This document shows, one piece after another, positions 49,567-59,363 of a stretch of 64,000 bases of DNA. The DNA is from Treponema sp. GTDB taxonomy: Bacteria > Spirochaetota > Spirochaetia > Treponematales > Treponemataceae. The notes beneath the pieces were generated by a model. The model made no database searches. It was not told where the DNA came from and saw only the letters and a list, made by a program, of their open reading frames with translations. A program made the position numbers and the translations under genes. The DNA is taken from the NCBI GenBank assembly GCA_016281495.1, contig JAEEIU010000045.1, forward strand, positions 33,266-97,265. The letters run 5' to 3'. Positions within the stretch are counted from its first letter, which is position 1, and each line of letters begins with the position of its first letter.

Positions 49567-51709
49567 AGAATACCTTTCCGTATTGAATCCTTCGCAAAGG
49601 CAGGCAGTTGAACATGACGGTTCATCGCTTTTGATTCTGGCTGGTGCAGGTTCAGGAAAGACCCGCGTAATCACTACAAAAATCGCATACCTTATTCAAA
49701 AGAAACATGTTGATCCCGCTTCAATTCTTGCAGTGACGTTTACGAAAAAGGCCGCCAATGAAATGAAGGAAAGGGCCATACATCTAGAGCCAAAAGCAGA
49801 ATACGCACAGTTAAGGACATTCCATTCATGGGGTGCATTCTTTTTACGCAGGTATTACAGTCAGGCGGGTGTGGACAAAAACTTTACGGTCTACGATGAC
49901 GATGACATGGTGACTCTTGTTACAAAGGCAGTTCCGTCGCTCACAAAAAAAGATGCCGCAATGGTGGCACATAAAATTTCACTTGCAAAGGATTACGGAC
50001 TCACACCTGATAGCGATGATTTTTCTGCAATCGATGCCGACGAAGATTTTGCATATTACTATGACAGTTACCAGAGGCTCCTCCGTGAAACAGGCAACGT
50101 GGACTTTGGCGACTTGATTTTGCTTCCGTATCTTGTGCTCAAGAACAATGCGAACATACGCCATGAAACTCACCTGCGTTATCGTGTGGTGATGGTGGAC
50201 GAATACCAGGATTCAAACGTGGCGCAGTTTTTGCTTTTGCAGCAGCTTGCCGGTGTGGAAGATGAGGCTGGAGTCTATGTATGCGTCGTTGGTGACGATG
50301 ACCAGAGCATTTACAAATTTCGTGGCGCCGAGATTCAAAACATCCTGAATTTTAACAGGCTGTTTCCCGGAACTCAAGTTGTCCGCCTTGAATCAAATTA
50401 CCGTTCAACTGCGGAGATTCTTGCATGTGCTGATTCAGTTGTAAAAAACAATTCAGGCCGTCTGGGAAAGACACTTCATGCAGAACGCGGCAAGGGAAAA
50501 AAGCCTGTGCTGGTATTCCTTCCGAATCAGGATGAAGAGACAAGCTTTTGTTCAACAATGATTTTAAATGCTCATGAAAAAGGAGTCCCATTCTCCGACT
50601 GGGCAATCTTGTACAGGACCAACGCACAGTCACTCGGCTTTGAATCCCAGTTCCTGCACGACAAGATTCCGTATCAGGTGGTGGGTACGCTTAAGTTTTA
50701 TGAACGTGAGGAAATAAAGGATTCGCTTGCATGGCTTTCGTTTGTGGCAAATCCCCGCGACCAGATTGCATTCCGTAGGATCGTGAATAAACCCGTGCGT
50801 GGAGTGGGGCCTACAACCCAGGATAAAATTGTGGATGCAAGTGTGGGGCTTTCAATTCTGGAAGGATGCAGACGAATAAAGCTTTCCAAAAAAGCCGCAG
50901 AGGGAATTGAACTGTTTTGTTCTTTGAATGAAAAACTTGCATCGATGATTGATGTAAAACAGGATGACGAAGAAAAAATAATGCATCTTTCGGATTTCGT
51001 TCAGGAAGCGGTAAAGGGCTCGGGTCTGGAAGATTACCACAAGAGTCAGGATGAAGTTGCAGGGACACAAAAGCTTGCAAACCTTCAGGAACTTGTAAAC
51101 TCTGCTTCATTGTATCCGTGCACGCGCGAAGGCCTTTTGGAATTCCTTGACCACATAGAGCTTGACCGTACCTTGGAAAACGAAGCGGAAGAAGATGAAA
51201 ATCAGGATCGTGTAACTCTGATAACCCTACACAACACCAAGGGCCTTGAATATCCGCGTGTAATAATCACAGGCATGGAGTATGGAGTGTTCCCCCGCGA
51301 AAACAAAAGTGCGGAAGAACTGGAAGAAGAACGCCGCCTGTGTTATGTTGGAATCACACGTGCAAGGGATGAACTGTATCTTACTTCATGTTCAATGCGC
51401 AGGATGTACGGACAGACAAAGTTCATGTCACCGTCACCGTTTTTGAACGAAATAGACAAGGGCTTGCTTAAGGTTCTTGGCGACCGGCCGGATTCATTTT
51501 CTCCGGGTTCTGCCACAGGAGATTCCGACCCAATAGCGCAAAAATGGCACAAGGGAGCTCTTGTGTATCATGACGACTGGGGCCATGGACAGATCATCAG
51601 CGGAAAATTCAGCGAAGACGGAGATTATGTGGTTTCCGTTCAATTTGAAAACGGCGGCACAAAAAAGTTCCTCCCCAAGTACCAGAAGTCCCTTATGCTG
51701 GAAGGGTGA
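49556..51709 (+). CDS. UvrD/PcrA-type superfamily 1 DNA helicase (TTG start)
   Basis: The 717-residue helicase has the motifs in order: Q-motif L-N-P-S-Q-R-Q-A-V, Walker A G-A-G-S-G-K-T near 30-36, F-H-S-W-G, V-D-E-Y-Q-D-S-N, G-D-D-D-Q-S-I-Y-K-F-R-G-A, L-E-S-N-Y-R-S, and the late H-N-T-K-G-L-E-Y and V-G-I-T-R-A-R motifs. UvrD/PcrA unwinds DNA in repair and clears proteins from DNA. TTG at 49556 lies inside rimO (11-nt overlap) with CGGAG about 7 nt upstream. Last gene of the operon. Confidence 0.92.
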   Translation: MQAEEYLSVLNPSQRQAVEHDGSSLLILAGAGSGKTRVITTKIAYLIQKKHVDPASILAVTFTKKAANEMKERAIHLEPKAEYAQLRTFHSWGAFFLRRYYSQAGVDKNFTVYDDDDMVTLVTKAVPSLTKKDAAMVAHKISLAKDYGLTPDSDDFSAIDADEDFAYYYDSYQRLLRETGNVDFGDLILLPYLVLKNNANIRHETHLRYRVVMVDEYQDSNVAQFLLLQQLAGVEDEAGVYVCVVGDDDQSIYKFRGAEIQNILNFNRLFPGTQVVRLESNYRSTAEILACADSVVKNNSGRLGKTLHAERGKGKKPVLVFLPNQDEETSFCSTMILNAHEKGVPFSDWAILYRTNAQSLGFESQFLHDKIPYQVVGTLKFYEREEIKDSLAWLSFVANPRDQIAFRRIVNKPVRGVGPTTQDKIVDASVGLSILEGCRRIKLSKKAAEGIELFCSLNEKLASMIDVKQDDEEKIMHLSDFVQEAVKGSGLEDYHKSQDEVAGTQKLANLQELVNSASLYPCTREGLLEFLDHIELDRTLENEAEEDENQDRVTLITLHNTKGLEYPRVIITGMEYGVFPRENKSAEELEEERRLCYVGITRARDELYLTSCSMRRMYGQTKFMSPSPFLNEIDKGLLKVLGDRPDSFSPGSATGDSDPIAQKWHKGALVYHDDWGHGQIISGKFSEDGDYVVSVQFENGGTKKFLPKYQKSLMLEG

Positions 51710-51912
51710 GGAAGATTTGCTGACAGAAAAATCCATATCCCTTTCCCCCGATTTATGTAATTTTTTTGTCCATTCAACTGTTTGTATATTGTAACTGCGT
51801 GAAAAAAACATTTACTTTCAACGGTAGGGATGTTACAATAAAATAATAGGGTACCTCGAAAAACTTCAGTTTTTTGAATGCCCAATATTAGTTTTTTCAA
51901 GGAGGAGTTCTC

Positions 51913-54900
51913 ATGACTTTCGAAATGGTTCAATCTGCTGGAGGGCTAAAGGTAAAACGTGTTTTGCTGGCACTTGCTCTTTTATTTACGCTTTGCCTTT
52001 CTGCATTTGCCCAGACTAATTCGGCGGGACTAAGATATGACCCGGATGCCGTGGTAAAATCAATTAAAGACGGCAAGAAAATGAGCGGTTTTTATGTCAA
52101 AGTGGATGTGAAGAAAAAAGTTGTTTTCTTCTATACCGATTCCAAACTCAAAAAACAGGTCGGTGAGTACAATCTGGGAGAACAGTATTGGGAAGAATGG
52201 GATTCATCCAAGCTGGATCCGCTCAAGATTGACTACAAGGCATTCTACAAAAAGATTAATACGTCAAAAACCTCGTTTATAAGGACAAAGGACGGAACCA
52301 GGATTACAAGTTCAAAACCTGCGCCGGCTGTAAAACCCTCTACGACCATGACAGGAACGTCAGGTACGGCAGGCAAGCCAAGCACTTCAAGTTCATCAAC
52401 GACATCAAGCACAAGAGGAACATCAAACTCATCAACCACGACAAGTTCTTCAAATACATCGTCAGCATCATCAACAACACCCCGTACTCCAAGCACAGGA
52501 ACTTCCACAGGAACACAGAGTGCTACAAGTCAACAGACTTCGAGCCAGCAGGCTTCAACCCAGCAGACATCTGCATCAACCGCAACTTCTGCTCCAAAGC
52601 CTTATGTTCCCGATGCACAGAAAGTTGACAACCTTGTATTTACTGCTAGAAAGCATCCGGTTGTCACCTCTTATACTGCAATAGATAATGCTGTAAAAAA
52701 GATAAGCTGTCCTGCATCAATGACTCCGGAAGATGCCGCAAAAAAAATCGTTGCATCTGCAAAAACGGATATGGAAAAGGCAAGGGCACTCTTTTCATGG
52801 ATAGGATACAATATTGTCTATGACTATAGCTTTAAGAAGGAATCATACACTGCAGCCGGTACATGGAAAAACCGCACCGGTGTCTGCGAGGGCTATGTTC
52901 TCCTCTACATTCAGATGGCAAAGGCTGTAGGACTCAATGCGGAATACGTTTCAGGTTATGCCAAGAACACTGCCGACTACAATCCGGGAAACCCTCTTGA
53001 AAAACACGGTTGGGGTGTGGTTCACATAAACGGAAAGCATGTCCTCTTTGACGTGACATGGGGTGCAGTATCAAAGCTTGATGATCCTTCTACTTTCAAC
53101 GGCGACTGGTTTGATGTTGATCCTTATCTTTTCATTTTCTCACACTTCCCGCAGGAATTGAAACATACCTATATTGCAGACAACAGCATGGATCTGGGAC
53201 AATTCTATGAATACTTCAAGAAGCTGCCTACGGCTCATCCGGGACTTGCACGTCTTGGTGTAGACGGAAAGGAACTGTATGACTTCTTCAAGGTAAATCC
53301 TGATGCATGGATGCCAAAATGCTACAATGAGCTTTATGTTGATCGCGGTGTAAAAATCAACAAGCTGCCGTTGACCAAAACCCTTACTGGAAACAAGACT
53401 TATACATTCAACTTTACAATTCCAAAGGGTGTGGCAATGACTTTTGGAAGCCAGACGCTAACTTCGGGAAAAGATTTCTCCTATACCCCGAATACAACTT
53501 CGGAGGCTGATGCAAGACTTAACTTTGGCCGCCAGTGTGGAATGGTTTACAGCACTGAATTCAATATGATTGAAAACTGGTCTGGAAAATACTTTAAGGC
53601 ACAAAACCTGAGCAAGACCCAGTTTAATATGGCAGACGGAAGCAAGAAAGACAATGTCGCATCCGGTAAGCCTAAAGTTTTGGTATTCTTTGACGGAAGC
53701 AAGAGCGATACTTATGCATTCTTTTACACTCTGACAATTTATTCAAGTAAATTCAATGATGTTGACGTCTTCTTTATCGACGCCAGCGAAAAGACCACCA
53801 ATAAAGTAAAGGACAATGTAAAGACTTGTGCCGGACAAGCCGGAATAAGCCAGTTTGTTGCCCTCCAGGATGCTTCAGAAAACCGTGCCCTCATACAGAA
53901 GTACATGACACAGGCAGGACTTTCAAGTTCCGACCTTATACTTCCAGTGGCAGTTTTCATTGACTCATCAAATAAGCTCCAGTATATCGACGCCTTCCGT
54001 GCGGTTCCGGATGTCTATACACGCGTGGAACAGATTGCAAAGGCAACAGGAACAAAATCTTTCAATACCTCATCATTTAATATTCCAAACACCAATAAGA
54101 AAGAGCTTCCTGCAATGGGTGGCGGAACTGTAAACAATCAGGCTTCTGGAAAACCAAAAGTCCTGATCAGCATGCCATATCTGTGCGGTGACAAAGACAG
54201 CGAGCGTCTTGCAAAGGAAATCATGGCCGCTTCTACACAATTCAGGAATATTGACCTTGTGATTACAGACAGTAAATTTGCCTGCGACCGCATGAGTGCA
54301 ACCAAACAGTTTAATTCCATGCTAAAGTATTCCCTGGGAAATTCTTACGACCAGGCCTTTGCGGACAAGGTATTTGCCGTATCAGAACTTGCCATCGGTC
54401 TTGACAGTGAGGAATATTACTGGTGGGCAGCTGGATTCAATGGTAGAATAGAATCTGTTGCACAGATTTTCTACATCGACTCAACAAACCGCTACCGCTG
54501 GATGGACTGTATACCCGGCATTACGGTATCTTCTATCATTTCACGTGTGTCTGAATTTGAAAGGACTGTGACAAGGCAATCTGCTTCATCTGCATCAGCC
54601 AATACAAACAGCTACGGCCTTCCATACGATCCGAATGCTGCTTTTAACGGCAAACAAATTGAATTTGATGCATCCAGTTATTTTAATTCAGGTATCCTGG
54701 GAATCCCAGAAGACAACTACATTTATTTCTATATCATGGAACAGGGTCCCTATGGCTGCTATGACTGGAAGGAACAGTGCTGGCTTTGGGTGACACACGA
54801 CAGGATTAAGGAAGCGGAAATTGACTTTACCAAATTCTACAGCAGGATAGACCTTTCAAAGACAAAACTCAACCGCGACTTTACGGGAGCTCCTCTTGGA

Positions 54901-55641
54901 CCTCAGGTAAATGAAGCAAGGGAAGAACCTGTCCCTCAAGCACAAACTTCTGCCGCTGCATTAAATGAATATGGACTTCCATACGACCCTGATGCAGTGC
55001 ATATAGAACTTCCGGCGGGCAAGAAGACTCTCGGTTCTTATACCATAATGAAATCCGCTAAAAATCCAGACTGGGTAAGCATTCAAAGCATGATAACAGG
55101 AGGCTGGTACACCTATGACCTCAAGAATCAATGCTGGGAGTCTGCACGAGGATTAAATACGGATGCTTTGGACATCTCTCTGCTTTATGAGAAGATAGAC
55201 TTGTCAAAGACTGAACTTATGCGTGCCAAAACGGGAATTTATTGTGGTGGCTGGAAAAACATAGCAATTAAATATGTAGAGGCCAAAGAAGATGAGAGAA
55301 TAGCTGAGTTGGAAAAAAATGCCACAAAGAGCAAAATCACCTATGGACGCAAGAATTCTTACGGTCTGATTTATGACTATGATTACAGAATTAGCCGTCA
55401 GGTAATGATTTTCATGGAAAAGGGAATTACGGGAAGTGTAGATGAGAATACCAAGATGATTGTCTTCAAGAATAAGAACGGAGATATAGTCGGAAAGTAC
55501 GATTATGATCAGCAGGTTTGGGCATCACGAAAGGCAGATTTCTCTCTGACTGATGTGGAGCTTGCCATGTTCTATAGAGTTATTGAACTGAGGGCAACCC
55601 AGCTTAACCGCGATTACTCAGGAACAGAGATTCTTCGTTAA
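51913..55641 (+). CDS. Large secreted transglutaminase-like protein with four copies of an unrecognised repeat domain
   Basis: The 1242-residue protein starts behind AAGGAGGAG and has a signal peptide to about 33 (L-S-A-F-A). Repeat 1 (about 36-130) is followed by a Ser/Thr/Gln-rich linker (about 135-228), then a transglutaminase-like core (about 270-400) with Cys325 (G-V-C-E-G-Y), His365 (H-G-W-G-V-V) and Asp380 (F-D-V-T-W-G), an intact Cys-His-Asp triad. Two related thioredoxin-fold-like domains without CxxC follow (about 586-710 and 744-890; each starts S-G-K-P-K-V-L). Repeats 2-4 (about 898-995, 1017-1110, 1148-1242) end the protein. A cross-linking or protease-like envelope enzyme is likely. 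Terminator at 55668. Confidence 0.85.
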   Translation: MTFEMVQSAGGLKVKRVLLALALLFTLCLSAFAQTNSAGLRYDPDAVVKSIKDGKKMSGFYVKVDVKKKVVFFYTDSKLKKQVGEYNLGEQYWEEWDSSKLDPLKIDYKAFYKKINTSKTSFIRTKDGTRITSSKPAPAVKPSTTMTGTSGTAGKPSTSSSSTTSSTRGTSNSSTTTSSSNTSSASSTTPRTPSTGTSTGTQSATSQQTSSQQASTQQTSASTATSAPKPYVPDAQKVDNLVFTARKHPVVTSYTAIDNAVKKISCPASMTPEDAAKKIVASAKTDMEKARALFSWIGYNIVYDYSFKKESYTAAGTWKNRTGVCEGYVLLYIQMAKAVGLNAEYVSGYAKNTADYNPGNPLEKHGWGVVHINGKHVLFDVTWGAVSKLDDPSTFNGDWFDVDPYLFIFSHFPQELKHTYIADNSMDLGQFYEYFKKLPTAHPGLARLGVDGKELYDFFKVNPDAWMPKCYNELYVDRGVKINKLPLTKTLTGNKTYTFNFTIPKGVAMTFGSQTLTSGKDFSYTPNTTSEADARLNFGRQCGMVYSTEFNMIENWSGKYFKAQNLSKTQFNMADGSKKDNVASGKPKVLVFFDGSKSDTYAFFYTLTIYSSKFNDVDVFFIDASEKTTNKVKDNVKTCAGQAGISQFVALQDASENRALIQKYMTQAGLSSSDLILPVAVFIDSSNKLQYIDAFRAVPDVYTRVEQIAKATGTKSFNTSSFNIPNTNKKELPAMGGGTVNNQASGKPKVLISMPYLCGDKDSERLAKEIMAASTQFRNIDLVITDSKFACDRMSATKQFNSMLKYSLGNSYDQAFADKVFAVSELAIGLDSEEYYWWAAGFNGRIESVAQIFYIDSTNRYRWMDCIPGITVSSIISRVSEFERTVTRQSASSASANTNSYGLPYDPNAAFNGKQIEFDASSYFNSGILGIPEDNYIYFYIMEQGPYGCYDWKEQCWLWVTHDRIKEAEIDFTKFYSRIDLSKTKLNRDFTGAPLGPQVNEAREEPVPQAQTSAAALNEYGLPYDPDAVHIELPAGKKTLGSYTIMKSAKNPDWVSIQSMITGGWYTYDLKNQCWESARGLNTDALDISLLYEKIDLSKTELMRAKTGIYCGGWKNIAIKYVEAKEDERIAELEKNATKSKITYGRKNSYGLIYDYDYRISRQVMIFMEKGITGSVDENTKMIVFKNKNGDIVGKYDYDQQVWASRKADFSLTDVELAMFYRVIELRATQLNRDYSGTEILR

Positions 55642-55667
55642 AAGCAAACTGTCCTAGGTTCTCCATG

Positions 55668-55701
55668 ACTCCCCGGTAGAATATTACTGGGGAGTTTTTT
55701 T
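55668..55701 (+). terminator. Terminator after the 51913 gene
   Basis: ACTCCCC (55668-55674) pairs with GGGGAGT (55689-55695), followed by a run of T to 55701. Confidence 0.85.
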
Positions 55702-56268
55702 GTGTATGACCCTGTTGATGAAGTGAAGGATAAAACTCAGCAGCAAATAAATAAGGCACACAGCAACGATGTAAACAATCACAAGATGCAGTGGATTTCC
55801 TTCAAATATGAGGACAGCCGGGAAAGGACAGTTACCTGTTGCAAGCTGAACGATTTTTGCAATCATCAGATAAACCAGTGGGAAAACAAGGCAGGTTGCA
55901 ATCAACAGGTGTTTCTTTATCCTGTTGTGGTTGCAGAAAACTGCCCAATATAAAAACAGCAGTATTGGATTTACAATGTGAATGACCACGAATGCTCCGT
56001 CAAGGTTAAGGCGCAGTATTATGGTTGCAAGGAATATTACGAAAACCGTTATCATGCAGTCGGCATAAATCCATTCAGGGAAAAACCTTTTTTTCGCAAG
56101 AGAATAGAAAAAGGATGCAATGAGGATAAGGCCCACCGTCATTCCGGAAATAAAGCAGTATTCGCTCATGTTGATTGGTTCCTTGTAATACCCCAATATC
56201 GTTGCCGTAAGAAAGACAAATCCCAAAATCAGAGTGCATGCGCTTCGTATCTTGTCCTTGCCGTTCAT
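55684..56268 (-). CDS. Six-TM membrane protein, Pr6Pr-like size, unknown function
   Basis: The 194-residue protein has about six hydrophobic helices and little outside them. Seen are YYKEPINMSEYCFISGMTVG, a short polar loop K-K-R-F-F-P-E-W-I-Y, I-L-R-L-N-L-D-G-A-F-V-V-I-H-I-V-N-P and a basic tail. The I-x-H-x-V-N-P segment and size recall the Pr6Pr-type membrane proteins, but I am not sure of the family. The ATG at 56268 with GGAG 9 nt upstream is preferred to the TTG at 56286. Its 3' end overlaps the T-tail of the terminator of the convergent gene. Confidence 0.6.
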   Translation of the reverse strand: MNGKDKIRSACTLILGFVFLTATILGYYKEPINMSEYCFISGMTVGLILIASFFYSLAKKRFFPEWIYADCMITVFVIFLATIILRLNLDGAFVVIHIVNPILLFLYWAVFCNHNRIKKHLLIATCLVFPLVYLMIAKIVQLATGNCPFPAVLIFEGNPLHLVIVYIVAVCLIYLLLSFILHFINRVIHKKTPQ

Positions 56269-56356
56269 TTTTGTTTCTCCTTTCAATAAATTATATCAGC
56301 TTTATATGGACTTGCCAAGTGAGGGGTAAAGAGGAGACCGTACAGCTTTTTACGAT

Positions 56357-56441
56357 TTTAGACAGAAAATAGGGGAAAATGTGTCTAAATTTCAGAAATT
56401 TATGCGAATTTAGACAGAAAATAGTTGATTTCCTGTCTAAA
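56357..56441. promoter_or_regulatory. Paired operator-like inverted repeats (TTTAGACA half-sites)
   Basis: TTTAGACA (56357-56364) with TGTCTAAA (56382-56389), and TTTAGACAG (56409-56417) with CTGTCTAAA (56433-56441). Half-sites alternate in direction at 24-27 nt steps and both left arms continue as TTTAGACAGAAAATAG. They lie between divergent genes (55684 on minus, 56541 on plus). Probable binding sites of a dimeric or tetrameric regulator, or paired hairpins. Confidence 0.55.
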
Positions 56442-56540
56442 ACTGCCTGATTTACTTTATCCTTCGTGCATGATACAATAGGCAATCACCTTATGCCATT
56501 TGGGCCTGGCACTTTTTGCTGGAATCTTGTTGGAGGACAT

Positions 56541-57224
56541 ATGAAAAGGCTTTTTTCTTTTTTGTGCATGATTTTTGCGTTGACTTCATTGGCCGTTGCC
56601 TTGCCTGTTGGATTGCAGGATGAATTTGACCAGGTGGTTTTTGATGTCCGGCTTGTCGGTGGTGACGAGGTGTTTTTCGGTCTTGTGGAAAATGAGGAAG
56701 ACTGTGTGGCCTTGTTCTATGACGGAGGAAAGGCGGAACTGAACATATTGACCTGCATGGCAGATGAATACATGGAATTAAAGAAACTGGCCTACGGATG
56801 TAAGCTACTGATCAAGTCAGTTGTTACAAAAAACGATTACGAAAGGAAAAACATTCACGGTCAAGTTTTGGACAAAATCAGGGAGTTCGGAAAATTCAAG
56901 ACAGAAGATTATGATACAATCGACAGCCTGGGATTCATAAAGATAAGCTGGTACGAGACAGAACTCTTTTCAGAATATGTCTCCGAAAAATTTGGGCAAA
57001 CATTGAATGAGCAGGTCCAGGATTCTGAAGGCATTGATGACATGGATGACCTTGATGTTGGGCTTGAGCTTGAGGAAAATTCGGATAAAGCTGAAGAAAC
57101 TGCAAATGACGATGATGATTCATTGTTCTTTGTGGAAGGATTCGACTGGGATTCATATTCAAAGGAACTTGAGGATGCGCTAAAAGACCTTGACGATGTT
57201 GACTGGTCATTTTTAGTCAATTAG
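56541..57224 (+). CDS. Exported acidic hypothetical protein, 227 aa
   Basis: The start at 56541 follows GGAGG with 5 nt spacing; the open frame to 56466 runs through the leader. A signal peptide covers about the first 20 residues (L-T-S-L-A-V-A). The middle part (DEFDQVVFDVRLVGGDEVFF, YDGGKAELNILTCMADEYME) looks like an alpha/beta domain. The C-terminal third is very acidic (runs of Asp and Glu around 175-227), ending D-W-S-F-L-V-N. Unrecognised. The paired palindromes at 56357-56441 lie just upstream. Confidence 0.6.
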   Translation: MKRLFSFLCMIFALTSLAVALPVGLQDEFDQVVFDVRLVGGDEVFFGLVENEEDCVALFYDGGKAELNILTCMADEYMELKKLAYGCKLLIKSVVTKNDYERKNIHGQVLDKIREFGKFKTEDYDTIDSLGFIKISWYETELFSEYVSEKFGQTLNEQVQDSEGIDDMDDLDVGLELEENSDKAEETANDDDDSLFFVEGFDWDSYSKELEDALKDLDDVDWSFLVN

Positions 57225-57254
57225 GCGGTGGTGGAGATAAGTCGGTTTGCCTAG

Positions 57255-57283
57255 TTGAACTTAACGCGATTTTGGGGTATATT
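57255..57283 (+). promoter_or_regulatory. Promoter of pckG
   Basis: TTGAAC (57255-57260), 17 nt, TATATT (57278-57283). The about 100-nt leader holds the palindrome AGTGCC-T-GGCACT (57305-57317) and a GCTG-AAAA-CAGC hairpin. Confidence 0.6.
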
Positions 57284-57390
57284 ATAGCGGTAAGGAGTGG
57301 AGTTAGTGCCTGGCACTGCTGAAAACAGCTCTGTTACGTTGTTAAGACATCTGTTTCATCTTTCATTTCCTTAACTATAGGAGTACCTGT

Positions 57391-59262
57391 ATGAGTTTGA
57401 CCCTCGAGGATATCAAACATCCAAAAATCAAGGCATGGGTTCAGGAATGCATCGACATGTGTGAACCCGACAATGTTGTTGTAGTTGACGGTTCAACTGA
57501 AGAGTATGACCGCCTTATGAAAAAATGTGTGGATGCCGGTCTGGCAACCCCATTGAAGGCAAAAGAGAACTGCTTCCTTTTCCGCTCTCTTCCTTCTGAT
57601 GTAGCACGTGTTGAATCACGCACTTTCATTTCTTCAGTAAAAGAAGATGATGCAGGTCCTACAAACCACTGGATTGACCCGAAAGAACTCAAGGCAACCA
57701 TGAAGGGCCTCTACAAGGGATGCATGCACGGACGCACAATGTACGTTCAGGCTTTCTGCATGGGACCGCTCGGTTCTCCAATCTCAAAGAACGGTGTTGA
57801 AGTTACAGACTCAGAATACGTTGTCTTGAACATGGACATCATGACACGCGCAGGAAAGAAAGTCTGGGACATCTTCAATGCAGATCCAAACGCAGAATTC
57901 GTTCCATGTCTGCACTCTGTCGGTAAGCCACTCAACAATGGCGAAAAGGACAACGGCATCTGGCCATGCGCTGACGTAGAACACAAATACATCTCACAGT
58001 TCCCAGAGGAGCACTTGATCTGGTCTTATGGTTCAGGTTACGGTGGAAACGCACTCTTGGGCAAAAAGTGTTTCGCACTCCGCATCGCTACAGTTCTTGC
58101 ACGTGATGAAGGCTGGCTTGCAGAACACATGCTCATCCTCAAGCTTACACGCGAATCAGACGGTGAGGTAAAGTATGTTACTGGTGCTTTCCCGTCTGCC
58201 TGTGGAAAGACAAACCTTGCCATGCTCATTCCAACAATTCCTGGATGGAAGGTTGAGACAATCGGTGATGACATTGCATGGATGAAGTTCGGTGAAGACG
58301 GACGCCTCTACGCAATCAACCCCGAGGCTGGTTTCTTTGGTGTTGCTCCAGGAACATCAGCCCAGTCAAACAAGAACGCCCTCATCTCTGCAGAAAAGAA
58401 TACAATCTATACAAACTGTGGTCTTACCGAAGACGGAGACATCTGGTGGGAAGGCATCGGTTATGCTCCAAAGGGCAAGGAAATCGTTGACTGGCACGGA
58501 AACAAAAAGCCATGTCCGGCAAACGACAAGAACCCCAAGGACAAGGCAGAATGCATCGCTCACCCCAACGCACGCTTTACAGCACCTGCAAAACAGTGTC
58601 CATGCATCGCCTCTGACTGGGAAGATCCAAAGGGTGTTCCGATCTCTGCAATCCTCTTTGGTGGACGCCGCCCGTCAACAGTACCTCTGGTACATCAGGC
58701 ACGCAGCTGGAACCACGGTGTATTCCTTGGTTCTATCGTAGGTTCAGAAATCACAGCCGCTTCTACAATCAACGCTGACGAAGTTGGAAAGATCCGCCGC
58801 GACCCGTTCGCAATCATTCCATTCTGTGGATACAACATGGGCGACTACTTCCAGCACTGGATCGACATTGGCAAGAAGTCAACAGAAGACAAGCTGCCAA
58901 AGATCTTCTACGTCAACTGGTTCCGCAAGGATGACGACAACAAGGAGCTTCCAGGTGGATTCATGTGGCCGGGATACGGTGACAACAGCCGCGTTCTCGC
59001 TTGGATTTTCGACCGCTGCGACGGAAAGGACAACTATATTGATACACCAATCGGATTCATGCCGAAAGAAGGAGCAATCAACACAGACGGTCTGGCAGAC
59101 TACTACAAGAAGACTCTTCCTGAAATCCTCAAGGTTGATGTTGAAGGATGGAAGAAGGAAGTCAAGGACGTCCGCGAAAACCACTATCCAAAGTTCGGCA
59201 AGCACCTTCCAAAGGAGCTTATGGACATTCTTGATGACCTTGATAAGAGACTCAACGCTTAG
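57391..59262 (+). CDS. pckG: GTP-dependent phosphoenolpyruvate carboxykinase
   Basis: PckG interconverts oxaloacetate plus GTP with phosphoenolpyruvate, CO2 and GDP. The 623-residue protein is full length and has the GTP-class P-loop F-P-S-A-C271-G-K273-T-N with the reactive Cys, kinase-2 I-G-D-D-I-A-W, R-R-D-P-F-A and the G-Y-N-M-G-D-Y segment. With pflB nearby it fits a fermentative cell that fixes CO2 toward succinate or makes PEP from C4 acids; the direction is inference. AGGAG lies about 8 nt before the ATG. The codon use is notably uniform, as in a highly expressed gene. Confidence 0.96.
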   Translation: MSLTLEDIKHPKIKAWVQECIDMCEPDNVVVVDGSTEEYDRLMKKCVDAGLATPLKAKENCFLFRSLPSDVARVESRTFISSVKEDDAGPTNHWIDPKELKATMKGLYKGCMHGRTMYVQAFCMGPLGSPISKNGVEVTDSEYVVLNMDIMTRAGKKVWDIFNADPNAEFVPCLHSVGKPLNNGEKDNGIWPCADVEHKYISQFPEEHLIWSYGSGYGGNALLGKKCFALRIATVLARDEGWLAEHMLILKLTRESDGEVKYVTGAFPSACGKTNLAMLIPTIPGWKVETIGDDIAWMKFGEDGRLYAINPEAGFFGVAPGTSAQSNKNALISAEKNTIYTNCGLTEDGDIWWEGIGYAPKGKEIVDWHGNKKPCPANDKNPKDKAECIAHPNARFTAPAKQCPCIASDWEDPKGVPISAILFGGRRPSTVPLVHQARSWNHGVFLGSIVGSEITAASTINADEVGKIRRDPFAIIPFCGYNMGDYFQHWIDIGKKSTEDKLPKIFYVNWFRKDDDNKELPGGFMWPGYGDNSRVLAWIFDRCDGKDNYIDTPIGFMPKEGAINTDGLADYYKKTLPEILKVDVEGWKKEVKDVRENHYPKFGKHLPKELMDILDDLDKRLNA

Positions 59263-59343
59263 ATTGTGTATGCCAGTTTACGCAAGTAAACTGGTTAGCG
59301 GGCTTGCCCGCGACATGATTTGGAGAGGAGACTCAACGCCTAG
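59247..59343. repeat. 16-bp direct repeats flanking a hairpin element at the pckG stop
   Basis: GAGACTCAACGCTTAG (59247-59262, the last pckG codons) recurs as GAGACTCAACGCCTAG (59328-59343). Between them lie two perfect hairpins, AGTTTAC-GCAA-GTAAACT (59275-59292) and GCGGGC-TT-GCCCGC (59298-59311). Confidence 0.7.
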
Positions 59344-59363
59344 TTTGAGTGCATAAAACACAG

